From: Lentinus brumalis
Taxonomy: Eukaryota; Basidiomycota; Agaricomycetes; Polyporales; Polyporaceae
DNA length: 64,000 nucleotides
NCBI GenBank assembly: GCA_001792895.1
Contig: MARA01000039.1
Coordinates: 1-64,000, forward strand
Reading direction: 5' to 3'
In this document: one piece after another, positions 12,530 through 22,964 of the stretch
Position numbering within the stretch: the first letter of the stretch is position 1
Layout: each line of letters opens with the position of its first letter
Made by a program: the position numbers and the translations under genes
The notes under the pieces: model-generated
The model's database searches: none
What the model saw: the letters and a program-made list of their open reading frames with translations, nothing else
Told to the model about the DNA's origin: nothing

Positions 12530-13950
12530 AGCGCACTGGCACGAACGCGACATTCGCGACCTCCTCGGATCCGCGCGAAACAGCCTTGATTCAATGCGCT
12601 AGTGTTCGCGTAGCTCGGGTCAACCGGTTTCGTGGAGATCCGGGGAGGGACCGCCGAGATACGGCCTGAACACTGACCTGGCGGGCAACCCGCTCGGGCT
12701 GGCCCGCGGACTCGATTTTCAAACCGGCCGTACCGGTGCGCAAGGTGGTCGTACATAGTCTCAAGGACTATTACGCCACATGCAATGTGTTTTGCGGCCG
12801 TCCGGGTGCGGTGCGCGAGCGGGAGAGTCGGCGAGAATGGGCGGGCGGCGAATGTGCAATGAAATCGCACGTTCGAGCGGTTTTGAGACCTGCTCGGATC
12901 CGCGCGAGACAGACGGGGTTGGGCAAGAAACGTTCAACGTAGGCCGTAGCGCCTTGTTTGACGGCGGTAGTGCAGGAACTGGGGGTGATACGGGGGTTCG
13001 AGTGGGCGGGGCTGGCCGCTGGCCACGGTGATGACGAGATGGCAGAACTCGTCCGGGCGGAGCGCAGCGTCGTCGCGCACACGCTGGAGGACCAGTACGG
13101 AGTTATAAGTTGTCCGCCAGCCGTCCGGCTGCGGTGACGAGCGGGAGAGTCGGCGCGAACGGGCGGACGGCGAAAGTGCAATGAAATCGCACTTTCGACC
13201 GATTTTGAAACCCGCCCGGATCGACGCGAGAGGGTGCTGAGTGGGCGGGAAACGTTCAATGTAGCCCGTAGCACCCGGTTTGACGGAGAGAGGGTGCGAA
13301 TTGGGGGAGATATGGGGATTCGAGCATGCGGAGGTGCTCGCTGCCGCGGTGACGACGAGCATTGAGACCTCGTCCGGGCAGTGCGCAGCTTGGCCGTTCA
13401 TGAGCGGGAGGACTAGTGTGACACGTTTGAGGTGATGCCGGCCGACCTGAGGCGAGGACGTGCGGAAGAGTCGGCGGGAGCGGGCGGGCGGCGAAAGTGC
13501 AATGAAATCGCACTTTCGACCGATTTTGAGACCCGCTCGGATCGACGCGAGAGGTAAACGCTTTGATAAGAAACGTTCAGCGTAGCTTGTAGCACTCGGT
13601 TGGAGGGTGATAGGGCGGGAACTGGATGTGCTAGGGCGGTTCGAGTAGACGAGGTTGGCCGAGGGACGAGGATGTCGAAGCGGTCGTTCCGGCTCCCGCA
13701 TGCTGTATCCAGCGTATCGGTGGAGCCGTTGACGCCTGTTTGTCGTGCAGTAGATGGCTCGGTCGGCGGCGTGAGCGTGCGTCGGCCGGGAAGTCGAGGT
13801 CGTGCTTGAGTGCGCCATTAAACGGCGACTCCGAGCGCGATTTCCGACCTCCTCGGATCGGCGCAAACCCGCTTCGGCCTGTCGCAGGGAGGTTCACGGG
13901 AGGCTGTGGGAGTTGCTTGTACGCTGATGCGGGGGATACGGACGAGTGAT
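12530..13950. repeat. Tandem array of ~316-bp repeats with hairpin, right copy
   Basis: This is the same array as at 1075-2450. Hairpins lie at 12851-12873 (arms AATGTGC/GCACGTT, one wobble pair), 13171-13197 and 13492-13518 (both CGAAAGTGC/GCACTTTCG). The 9-nt loop AATGAAATC is unchanged in all six hairpins of the window, while one arm position has changed on both sides together between the first and later units. Spacing is again about 320 bp. Confidence 0.8.
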
Positions 13951-14793
13951 TTGGGAAATGGAGCGCGGGTTAGCAGTGCATCGACGATAGCACGACGTAC
14001 CGTGCGCGGTTTATCAAGACAACAATATCCCTCGGTTCGCGTATTGTGCAGCTATCGAATGCGCCATGTTGCGCTTGTGTGCGGGCGAATGGGCGGGTGT
14101 GGTATGCGATTTTGTCGCGCGCGCGCGAGCAAACACGTCTTGGCGGCCGTGCGTCGGTTTGGGGCGCGTTCTGGCCTGCGCGTGGAGGGATATGTTGTGG
14201 TACGCGACTCGGGCGGACGAGTGGACGTGGGCGGTAGGACGCGATGTGAACGTGGCTAGGCCCGGCAGAGCAACTTGGACTATTGCAGCAACGCGTCAGT
14301 GTCATGTACGATATGTCTGAGATAGGGAGTACGCACCTGGCAAATTGGAGTGTATGTGCATGGCGTGGGCGTAGCTTGCCTGTGGCAGACATGGGCGTGA
14401 GCGATGTGTGCTAGTGCAGGCGGGGATCGAGGGAGGAGGCAGCGGACGGCAGCCGAGAGACAGAACGCGGCGCTGCGAGAGCGAGCGACTAATCAGGCAA
14501 CGAGGACTTCCGAAAGCGTCTGCCCGACGCAGAATTTGCGGGCGCGCGACCGACTTTGACTCAGACTCTCTGCCTGTCATACTGCGGCGTGGATTCTCCT
14601 CTAAGAGCTTGTATCATCAGGCTTCTGTTGCGCTCGCGGTGTCTCCCATTGCCCGCGACTCTGTGGCAATCTGGCTTGGATATGCCGTAGGATTGCTCAG
14701 TCCCTCCGCCCCCTTGCCACCCTAGCCTCTCGTCGGCCGCCTCGTCCTCATCCTGACCTCACTCCTGGGCCGCATACTGGAGGAACCCTCACC

Positions 14794-17700
14794 ATGTCTG
14801 CCTGGAACGTGTCCGTGCTCACTGGCGCCACGTCCGACACCGAGCCGACTCTGCTCGTGAACTTCGGAACCGCCAAGTACATCTTCAATGCAAGCGAGGG
14901 AATGGGACGTGCATGGCTGCAGAGCCACCATTCTATCAGGAAGACGAAGGGGCTTTTTGTGACCGCTGCTGGGACGCATAGGTGCGGTGGGGTGCCAGGT
15001 ATGTGTTCGTCTCATACGCGTCGTGTGGCAGAAGCTCTCCCGCTGCACATCCCTTAAGGCTACGAGCTGCTGGGTCTGTGTGGTCAACCGGCCAGTTGTC
15101 AGTATGAAGCGGACCATGACCCTCCTTGACCCATCCCGAGCTTCGACTCTTCCTATGTCTGGGCAGGTGCAATGTCTCCTGCAGGCTGCAACTTGCCTCA
15201 GTCGCAGGAAAAGGGTCTCCTTAGTCCGATGCTTCTACACAAGCTGCGCCGTCAGACACCATGTCACATCGCAAGTGGGCAGAGATGTCTCACAAACCAA
15301 CTCGCAATTTGAAACTAGAGACTCTCATACTGCGTGGTTATCCATAGGGGATATCCTTTCAAATTGCGGAGATGATTAGTGTGACGACCTCGGCCGGTCT
15401 GCGAGCCTCCAACCCGTAAGGCATTTAGAAGCCAGCTTGAATACAGTCGGGCGAAACATAGCAATCGAAGCAAGATGCGAGAGAAGAGCGGTCTGGAGGC
15501 TCGGAAGAGCCTCGGATTGCTTCTATCTAAAGTCTGGGAGTCTGGAGAGGACAGATTAATCCATTGGAATCGCTTATGGGTCGGACAGGGCTTGAAGCGA
15601 AGTCTGGAAGGATTGTCCAGACGAGGTTTGTCACGCTCGAGCTCCCACGTCTCCCGAGTTGGAGTTTAGAACTGCCGAACCTGTGTCAAAATCCCTTACG
15701 AATAGTCGTCCACTCACGATGTTGCTTCACCGGGCGAATCGCCCATCAGTCCATTGACCTGCCGAGCGAACGCGAGGCGTCTCTCGTCTCCATGTACAAT
15801 CGACGTGACGCTGATATGCCGTGTCTATAGGCCTGTTGATGTTGTGCGCAGACGCGGCAGTGCCTGCAATCGACATTGTGGGCCCGTATGGTCTTATGCA
15901 CTACCTCGCCACGATGCGTAGCTACACATACCGGTTCGTGACTCCTACTCTATCTGTGTCGCAAAATTCTGAAGCGTGTGTGTAGTTCGACTATGGTTGT
16001 CAAGGCAGTCGAGGCACCAACCGCTGTGGTCAGTGCACAACCGGCCGCTGCGCCCTCCCCGGTCTTCAAGGACGAAAATCTCTCGGTCTATTCGATACCC
16101 TTGTATCCTTCTGTCGACGGGGTCGATATCGGGGAGCCTTCGACACGCCCACTCAAGAGGAAGCGATCGGCCTCTCCTCCCACCGCGTCCAAACGGTCCA
16201 CTCCTCCACTCATTGACCGCGCTGTTGAGTCCACGTCCCCCGTATCGCCTACCCTGTCCGTGCAGGCGCGGAGAGAGAACTTCAACCCAACGAGCCTTAC
16301 CGGCGCGGACGCACAGGAATGGCGGAAGCTTATGTTGCAGGAGATGTTCCCGATGCAGCCGCCACCGAAAGCGGACCCATCGACATCGAAGGGGGCGAAG
16401 CGGAGAGCAAACGCACTCCAAGAACCCGCCGACGAGCCGCCGCCGCCGCAGAACATGACGTTCGCTCCTGACCGCAAGTACGCGCGACTGCCCGGTCTTG
16501 TCGCCGGTGGAGGCGTCGATCCTGCGACGTTGCCTACGCTTGGCTACCTGTGTGTTGGTCCAAGTGTACGCGGCAAATTCGACGTCAAGAGGGCTGAGGA
16601 ACTCGGTGTTCGCGGGCCTTTGCGCGGGCGCCTGACCAAGGGAGAGACGATTACCTTCGAGGTGGACGATGGGCAGGGTGGGAAGATACAACGCACTGTT
16701 CGACCTGAAGAGTGTGTTGGACCTAGCGAGGCACCACAGGTGAGTCTACTCGCGATGGGCAATGGGTTGCACAACTTAATAGTCGGCAGGCTGTTCTGAT
16801 CCTTGACGTACCGACGCCTGCACACATTCCCTCTCTTCTCGCTTCATTCACCGACTCGCCGTTCTTCGCCAAGTACCGTTCCAAGGACGAGAACATCCGG
16901 AAGGAGCATCCTCTGCACGCCGTGTATCACCTGTGCGGTGAGGGTGTGCTCGAAGACGAACGGTACAAGGAGTTCATGAATGGGTTCTCCGACGAGACAC
17001 ACGTGAGGGGACTCTGCTTGCAGTTCGTTGTTCGGCTTCTCATATCCATCCCCAGCACCTCATCTCCTCGCGCGAGCACACCGCTGACAAGATCACGTTC
17101 ACGCGGTCGGCGTTGGTTCAGGCGAAGCTCCACCAATTGGACGCAGAGATGTTCCCCCTTCCAAAGAGCAAGCAGTCTCCGCCCAGAGACATCACCTGTA
17201 AGCCCCGCACACACTGCTGCGCGTCTCGCACTCCTGCTCACTCGCCCGCAGCTATCACCGGGTTGCCTGCCAAGGCGGCCCCAGCTGAACCCAACATCTT
17301 ACTCCACGTGCGCCCTGTACGCCCACCTGTTCAGGACGAGTTAGCCAGGGAAGACGAATTTAACCCTCTCGCTGCGGCGGGATCTCTGCCGGAGCTGTCG
17401 GACTCGGTGATGGAGAAGGTCGCGGCCGTGAAGGCGGCGGTTGCGGAGCGGATGGGTCGCGACAGCCCCGCGACTGCGCCGGGCGACGATGTTGTGATCA
17501 CCCCCTCGGTACCGGCAGCGCTGTCCCGACGAAAATGCGCAACGGTGAGCTTGCAGCCGTACAAGTGTATCATCCACCGCGTTGACACACTTCCCGCAGT
17601 GTCCGGCACTCTCATCCAAATTCCGGGCCACGGCAGCATCCTGCTGGATTGCGGCGAGGGCACGTGGGGGCAGCTGGTTCGCTCTTTCGGAGACGAACCG

Positions 17701-18853
17701 GACGGTGTCTGGCAGGTCATGCGGGACTTGAAGTGCATCTTCTTGAGCCATATGCACGGCGACCATCATATGGGCCTGTCGAAGATACTGATGATGCGCG
17801 CGAAGGTATATCTGCTGTTCAGTCAGTTGCAGTCCGGATGCTGACGACTACTTCTGGATAGATGGACCCTCCGCCGCCGGAGCCTCTCTACGTCGTCGGA
17901 CTTCGGTCACATCTCATGTACATCCTCGAGCGTCAGGAGCTCGAAGACCATGGCTTGTCGGATCCGAACGGAGTCGTTATGATCCTCTCCGACGCTCTCA
18001 ACTGGAGGTTCCCCGCCCGTATGGGAGGAACCAAGTCGAGGACGAGCCCTTCATGAACCAGGACAGGTACGTCGGAGCGCACATATGTTGATTCGTATAT
18101 CTGACGAGGAGAACAGGTCTTATGAGCACGCCAAGGCGATGTGCCGCGCCCTTGGTCTCAGCAGCTTCACCACTGTAGACGTCGCGCACCGTATCCGGTG
18201 CTACGGCGTGGTCATCAGGCACAACGACGGCTGGGGCATAACGTCAGTGCTCTCATTTTATCCATTCCCCGTGTCGGTCCGCCACCCCGTGGTGGAAGAG
18301 ACTGTATGCGCTCGGCTTGTGTACCAAGGCTGACACGGTTGTCCATTCAGGTTCTCCGCGGACACAATGCCGACAGACAACCTGGTCAAGGCTGGCCGCG
18401 ACGTCACGCTGCTCATCCACGAGTCCAGCATGAGCCCCGAGGAGGAAGACCTCGCGCGCGAGAAGGCGCACAGCACTTCTGCCCAAGCTATAGATATCGG
18501 CAGACGGTGAGTGTTTTGCCTTCTCCCCAGAACCGTATCGCCACCTCGTTCTGGACTTGCTTGCGCTGGCTTCATGCATACCCCGCCCATGCTCACTCTG
18601 TCGAATTTGACCCTGTAGGATGCGCGCGAAGTACCTCCTCTTGACCCACTTCTCTGCACGGTATCCCGGGATGCCACCCCGCCAGGGCGACGGTTTCTCC
18701 GGAGGGCCCATCATCGGGATCGCCTTCGACTTTGCACGCATCCGCATGGGCGACATGTGGAAGCTCAACGCCTACTTGCCCGCCATCCAGCACACGTTCA
18801 ACGAGTTTGGGGAGGACGACGAGGTGGAGATAGATCTTACAAAATTACAGTAG
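14794..18853 (+). CDS. TRZ1: Long-form tRNase Z (ELAC2/Trz1 family)
   Basis: This enzyme is the endonuclease that removes 3' trailers from precursor tRNAs in nucleus and mitochondria. Exons: 14794-14998, 15831-15933, 15986-16739, 16790-17002, 17056-17197, 17252-17544, 17600-17805, 17862-18066, 18117-18242, 18351-18506 and 18619-18853. The N-terminal half begins MSAWNVSVLTG and has the family motif FNASEG. The C-terminal half has LDCGEGTWGQL, the metal site LSHMHGDHHMGLSK, LIHESS and LLTHFSARYPGMP near the end. Two one-base breaks disturb the frame. A C is missing in the run at 17501-17505, just before LGTGSAVPTKMRN, and a base is missing near 18010 in a C run before PYGRNQVEDEPF. With one base restored at each site the whole protein reads through, so I take them as consensus errors. 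Intron 1 carries an insertion absent from the left copy. Confidence 0.93.
15029..15747. mobile_element. ~720-bp insertion in tRNase Z intron 1
   Basis: Aligning the two duplicated copies shows that the right copy gains about 720 bp inside intron 1, between tgtgg (15028) and cagtccattg (15748). The intron is about 830 bp here and about 130 bp in the left copy. The insert has no long reading frame. I found no clear terminal inverted repeats, and target-site duplications cannot be read because about 20 bp of the left copy are replaced at the site. A solo LTR or a non-autonomous element is possible. Confidence 0.6.
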
Positions 18854-20717
18854 AAGTCATGCATAAGTGCGGCCGTACTAAGTAAGCGTACCCTACACTA
18901 ATCGTCTATTGACTGCTCTTTGAAGCGCGTGACTGCCCACAACGTTCTTGCGTGCAAAGACTTTGTCCATTGCGGGGAAAGTTCCTAGGCGATATAGAAT
19001 ACGTACGGCCCTCCGGGCAAACCTGCCCACGACGATATGCTAATATATATGTCCGATCCCGAGTAAGCATACGACTAAACGGAGCTCGCTCGCTCGCTCG
19101 GGGCTAAAGCCCGCTCGGCTGAGCTCGCTCGCCACCGCAAGCGATCGGGACTGACATCCAGCCAGTCGAACCCAGTGGTCCAACCAAATCAGCAATACAA
19201 CTATACCATCCTACAGTGGAGCTCGACTCGGGGCTAAAGCCCGCTCGTCTGAGCTCTGGCCGCAGAGCGATCCCGGGTGGTCCGGGACCGATCCAGCTAA
19301 GCATGGGCCGGTCACCAACAAGCCGGCTCGTCCGCGCTCGCTGGCCACCACGAGCGACTGTGACTGACACCAGCCAGTCGAACTGGACACCCTCCAGTGG
19401 TCCAACCAAATCAGCATACAACTAGACTATAAGTAAGTACTTCATGAGTGGAGCTCGACTCGGGGCTAAAGCCCGCTCGTCCTCGCTCGTTGCCGCAAGC
19501 GAGCTGGGACCGTAACCGACCCAGCTAGTCGACCACAGACTCACCTACGAAGCATTCTCCCTGGCACCCAGACGCAAGCTTGAGTCGAAGAGTCACTGTC
19601 AGACAACCGACAAACAGAGCGGTCAATAAGCGTCTAGACAATGGGTGACTAATCAGATCCCATCAGAGATCCCATCACGACGCCCACAACAGATTGATCC
19701 ACAGATGCGACTTTACTACCCCAAAACCTGGTCACTAGTCGTGTCCAGGAACAAGCCTCTGGACAAGTGCCTCTACGAAGCGTAAGCGGCGTGCGGCATT
19801 GCTGCCTAAGAAGCGAGCTGACCGTGTACGATACAGATAGACCAGACACGTGTAGAGACAACGCGACGAACCTCAAACGCCATTGGCGACGTCAGCCCGC
19901 AAAGAAAAGGCCGAATAAGCGAAGTTCAAGGGAGGTGATCATAGAGTAGAGAGAACACGAAGAGAGATGTTCCGCCCCTGGTAAGGAAAAGCACGCCCTG
20001 GCCGTCTCCGACACATAGCGTGCGCTCCAGCTAGGAGCGGTATATTGATCTGGGACTTGCGGTAGACTCCTGCGAGAATGGTTACGGCGAGCGTAGGTCG
20101 GTCGCAGGGGGACAATAGTGCGAGTCCGGAATGAGTAGAGAAAAACCTGCAGCCCAGCGGGACGTGAACTTATACCGGCCACGTGGCGGAGACGCGCGCG
20201 TGGCGCCTTCTCTCATCCTTGTCGGGGCCCACTTTCGATTTGTCTCTCCCCAGTGCCCACCCTCTCCCTCGAGTCTCACTTTGTATAATATGTAAGTATG
20301 CATGCCAGGTCCGTATCCCAGTAGGTGGGACTATCTCGAAAAGGCAATGGTACGGTCTGGCACGCCGCAAACTGTGTACAACTTCAAGTTGCTCTTCGCA
20401 ATATTAATATTTGCCCCTCCCCACACCTATTGCCTGTACTACTACAGGTCAGTACGCCTGCCCAACTCTTGCGCGGCTGCCAGTGGCACTTCGGGTGCTA
20501 TCGGCTTCCGGAATGACTGGAGAGTCGAGCCAACTGTCTTCACCGTCCACGGCCGATACCGGCCGCCACGTTCCTTCAACTTCCACGTCTACCCACGTCA
20601 GTACGTCGCAACTAGCCACGCGATGACCGATGTGTATGCGCTGCGGAGGCTGTGGTGGCATAAATACCTTCAGCTATCCTTCATTTCGTCCCACCTACCC
20701 CAGACTTCCATCTCACG
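18854..20717. other. Intergenic region, mostly repeats
   Basis: Between the tRNase Z stop and the F-box ATG I see no supported gene. 19080-19520 carries the GGGCTAAAGCCC repeat described separately. 19540-20270 is unique-looking sequence without long frames. A 141-codon open frame at 20302-20727 overlaps the F-box start, has no recognisable domain, and is probably chance or leader sequence. Confidence 0.6.
19080..19520. repeat. Three-copy repeat with GGGCTAAAGCCC hairpin
   Basis: The block gagctcgactcggggctaaagcccgctcg, or a close variant, occurs three times (near 19080-19117, 19216-19246 and 19450-19480). The core GGGCTAAAGCCC forms a short perfect hairpin. A second block, ccagtggtccaaccaaatcagcatacaacta, occurs twice about 225 bp apart (near 19170 and 19396). 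The elements therefore form a partly duplicated composite repeat, probably a dispersed element of this genome. Read on the minus strand, gggttcgactgg resembles a pol III B box, so a tRNA-derived SINE is conceivable but weakly supported. Confidence 0.7.
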
Positions 20718-22682
20718 ATGTCCTTGAACTCTACCGCATTGCTGTCACAGCTCAGCTTGCAAACAACCCAGAACTATGTCGAGCGCCATTTGCCTTCGCC
20801 CGCACGACCCTCCGAGCAGGATGCAAGTTCAACATCATCGTCCGACGTCTCGCTCGCGGCCGGTACTGACGTGGATTGGCAGCGCGGCACCACCATCCAC
20901 ACACTTGACGAAGATATACTCCTCCTCATCCTTTCGTTGCTTGACACTGATGATCTCGTCGCATGCAAGCGGGTGCGTGTCCTCCCGCGGGTTGTACTTG
21001 CATAGACAAGAGTAATTACTCACATCTTGTCTGCCAGTCTTGCCGTTTGCTATCGCGAGTCGTTGCCAATGACGCACGGCTGCAGTATGCGCTCGCACTC
21101 AGTGCAAGCGGGATGGTCGACGGGCCCCCAGGCGAGATAGCACTCGGTGAACGGATCGAGCGGTTAGAGGCGCATCGTGCGCGTATGACGCGCCTAGTAC
21201 GGAACACCGACTTTTCTTGTGAGGAGCACGTCTGGTCGAGGTCCGAGCAGCGCGTCCAGGTGCTGGTGTGCGATCGAACCGTGTTCTATGCGGTTGCCAC
21301 CGGTGCCGGGAGCTACAATGTGGAGATCCGCTCTCCCGGGGCTGCGCCGCGCCATGTCACCGTACAACTCCGGGAGGATGCCTGCTTCCAAGCTGCAGAC
21401 ATATCCCAGGATCTGCTCATCGTCGGCGAAATTGATGTTATGTCAGATAGACCGTGCGTATTGGCAAGAGGAGTGGCTTGATGTGGCATCATGCAGGACT
21501 AACCATCCTTTGTATTTTCACATAGGAGGCTCAAGATGCACCTTCTGTCCATCAAGACCGGAAAGCCACATCCTGCAGCCGCGGCCCCGTGGATAGACGT
21601 TGAGTGCGAGCGCGCGACAGAATCCCCCGTTCAAATTTTCCGCGAGAAGGTGGTGTGGCAGCGGTGCCAGTCGGATCCTCAGGCTGAGCGCGACGTCGAA
21701 GTGTGGAACTGGCAAACCTGCGAACTGGTCTGGGTGAGCACATTGATCCACAAGCAACGTTTCCTCCAGGAACTGACGTAGATCCATGCTAGCGACACGC
21801 ATTTCGTCCGCAAGTTTCATACCTGTTCCTCGACGATAACCACCTGATCGTGACTGCGTATCGCCAAGAGGCGGTCATGATCTATGCCCTCTGTGAGGAA
21901 GGGGCAGCTTCTGCCAATGGTGATGCGAAGCCCCTCCTTACGCTGGAGCTACCACTAGGTGCTTTTCGATGCGCCGTTCACTACGACGATCGCTCTCGAA
22001 TCCATCGGTCGTCGGCTATCGGGGCCTCCCTTTCGTCCCGGACCCCGCACTGGCCGTGACTGCCATCCGCTTCTCCATCTACGCCCCAGAACTCTCCATG
22101 GCCCTGCTCCTCATTCCAGGAGCTACGTTCTACGAGCAACTGAGGATTGGGAGGGCCGAGAACGGTCCCCGATCCCGCAAGGTGTTCTGGCACGAGTGGG
22201 CCCCCAAAGGCGCCCTCCTGCTGAACATGTCTAGTCCTCTTCTAGTTGGCCGCATCTCCTTCAACACATACGGAAGTCGGATTGCCCTCATCACTCAAAA
22301 GACTAGCTTGTTGTATCGGAAGGTGTCCTTGGAGGTCGTCATCTTGGACCTCTGCCCACGGGCTTTCCAGGCGGTCATCAATTCGAGACTGCTGAAGGGC
22401 AGGAACCCCCACAGGACGATGTCCAGTGATGATGTCAGCTTGTTACAGTTCAGCACGTTGCGTGCCACCACGTCGCATGTGTTTTTCGTGGGCCCTGGAC
22501 TCCACTGTCCTGACAGACACTGCCCTACGATGGTCAGTATGGACGATGACGGCTTCATAGTCATGGTCAGTCTCTCTGTATAGTCATTTCGCCCAGAAGA
22601 TGTGCTCATCTACCGGCAGAACGAATGGGAGCCTCCCTACCAGCAGAGATCAGGATTTGGATACCAAGCATTCACCTACTAG
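20718..22682 (+). CDS. F-box protein
   Basis: Proteins of this type recruit substrates to SCF ubiquitin ligases. Exons: 20718-20972, 21038 to about 21452, about 21526-21733, 21793 to about 22565 and about 22597-22682. A serine-rich N-terminus of about 55 residues is followed by the F-box (LDEDILLLILSLLDTDDLV, then CKRSCRLLSRVV across intron 1). The rest is a beta-rich region of about 480 residues with repeated hydrophobic strands such as LLIVGEIDVM, YLFLDDNHLIVTAY and FSIYAPELSM. This is typical of the large fungal F-box families whose C-terminus has no named domain. The frame slips by one base between about 21960 and 22010, after LLTLELPLG and before GYRGLPFVPDP, with no usable splice signals there. 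The substrate is unknown. Confidence 0.8.
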
Positions 22683-22964
22683 TACAAGATGCGGGGCGGC
22701 GGGATATAGTCACTGTTGTTTCTAACCATCATTCCCCTTACCAACCACTCATCGATTCTTACCCATCTTCCCTCATGCTCCTCGTGCTTGCTTACTAACC
22801 ATCGTGTGTTCTTACATGAAATCTTGCTCACTCTGTCTTGGCGTCGTAGTCGTATATATCCATGTAATAGCGTACTGACGAGCAGAAACAGTCTTACACC
22901 GCTACCGTGTGAAGGGCGGTCACTTGACGCCTACGACCTTCCCTCACTCCATACACGTCGCTCG

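Larger units (their letters stand above)
11465..16923. repeat. Right copy of the tandem duplication
   Basis: This is the counterpart of 1-4785, in the same orientation. It differs by single-base run-length changes throughout, by the loss of about 44 bp near 14387 and about 35 bp near 14175, by a gain of about 25 bp near 14410-14480, and by an insertion of about 720 bp at 15029-15747. This copy joins without a break to the rest of a full-length tRNase Z gene, so it is the ancestral-looking arrangement. The differences are larger than sequencing error alone would give. Confidence 0.93.

Noticed and set aside
17521..17600. Reading through 17545-17599 without an intron
   Set aside because: The read-through is open but replaces the conserved LGTGSAVPTKMRNVSGTL segment with unrelated residues. 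Splicing at 17545/17599 plus one restored C gives the family sequence exactly.
20302..20727. 141-codon plus-strand frame upstream of the F-box gene
   Set aside because: It has no recognisable domain, overlaps the F-box start codon in another frame, and has no supporting splice or promoter signal.
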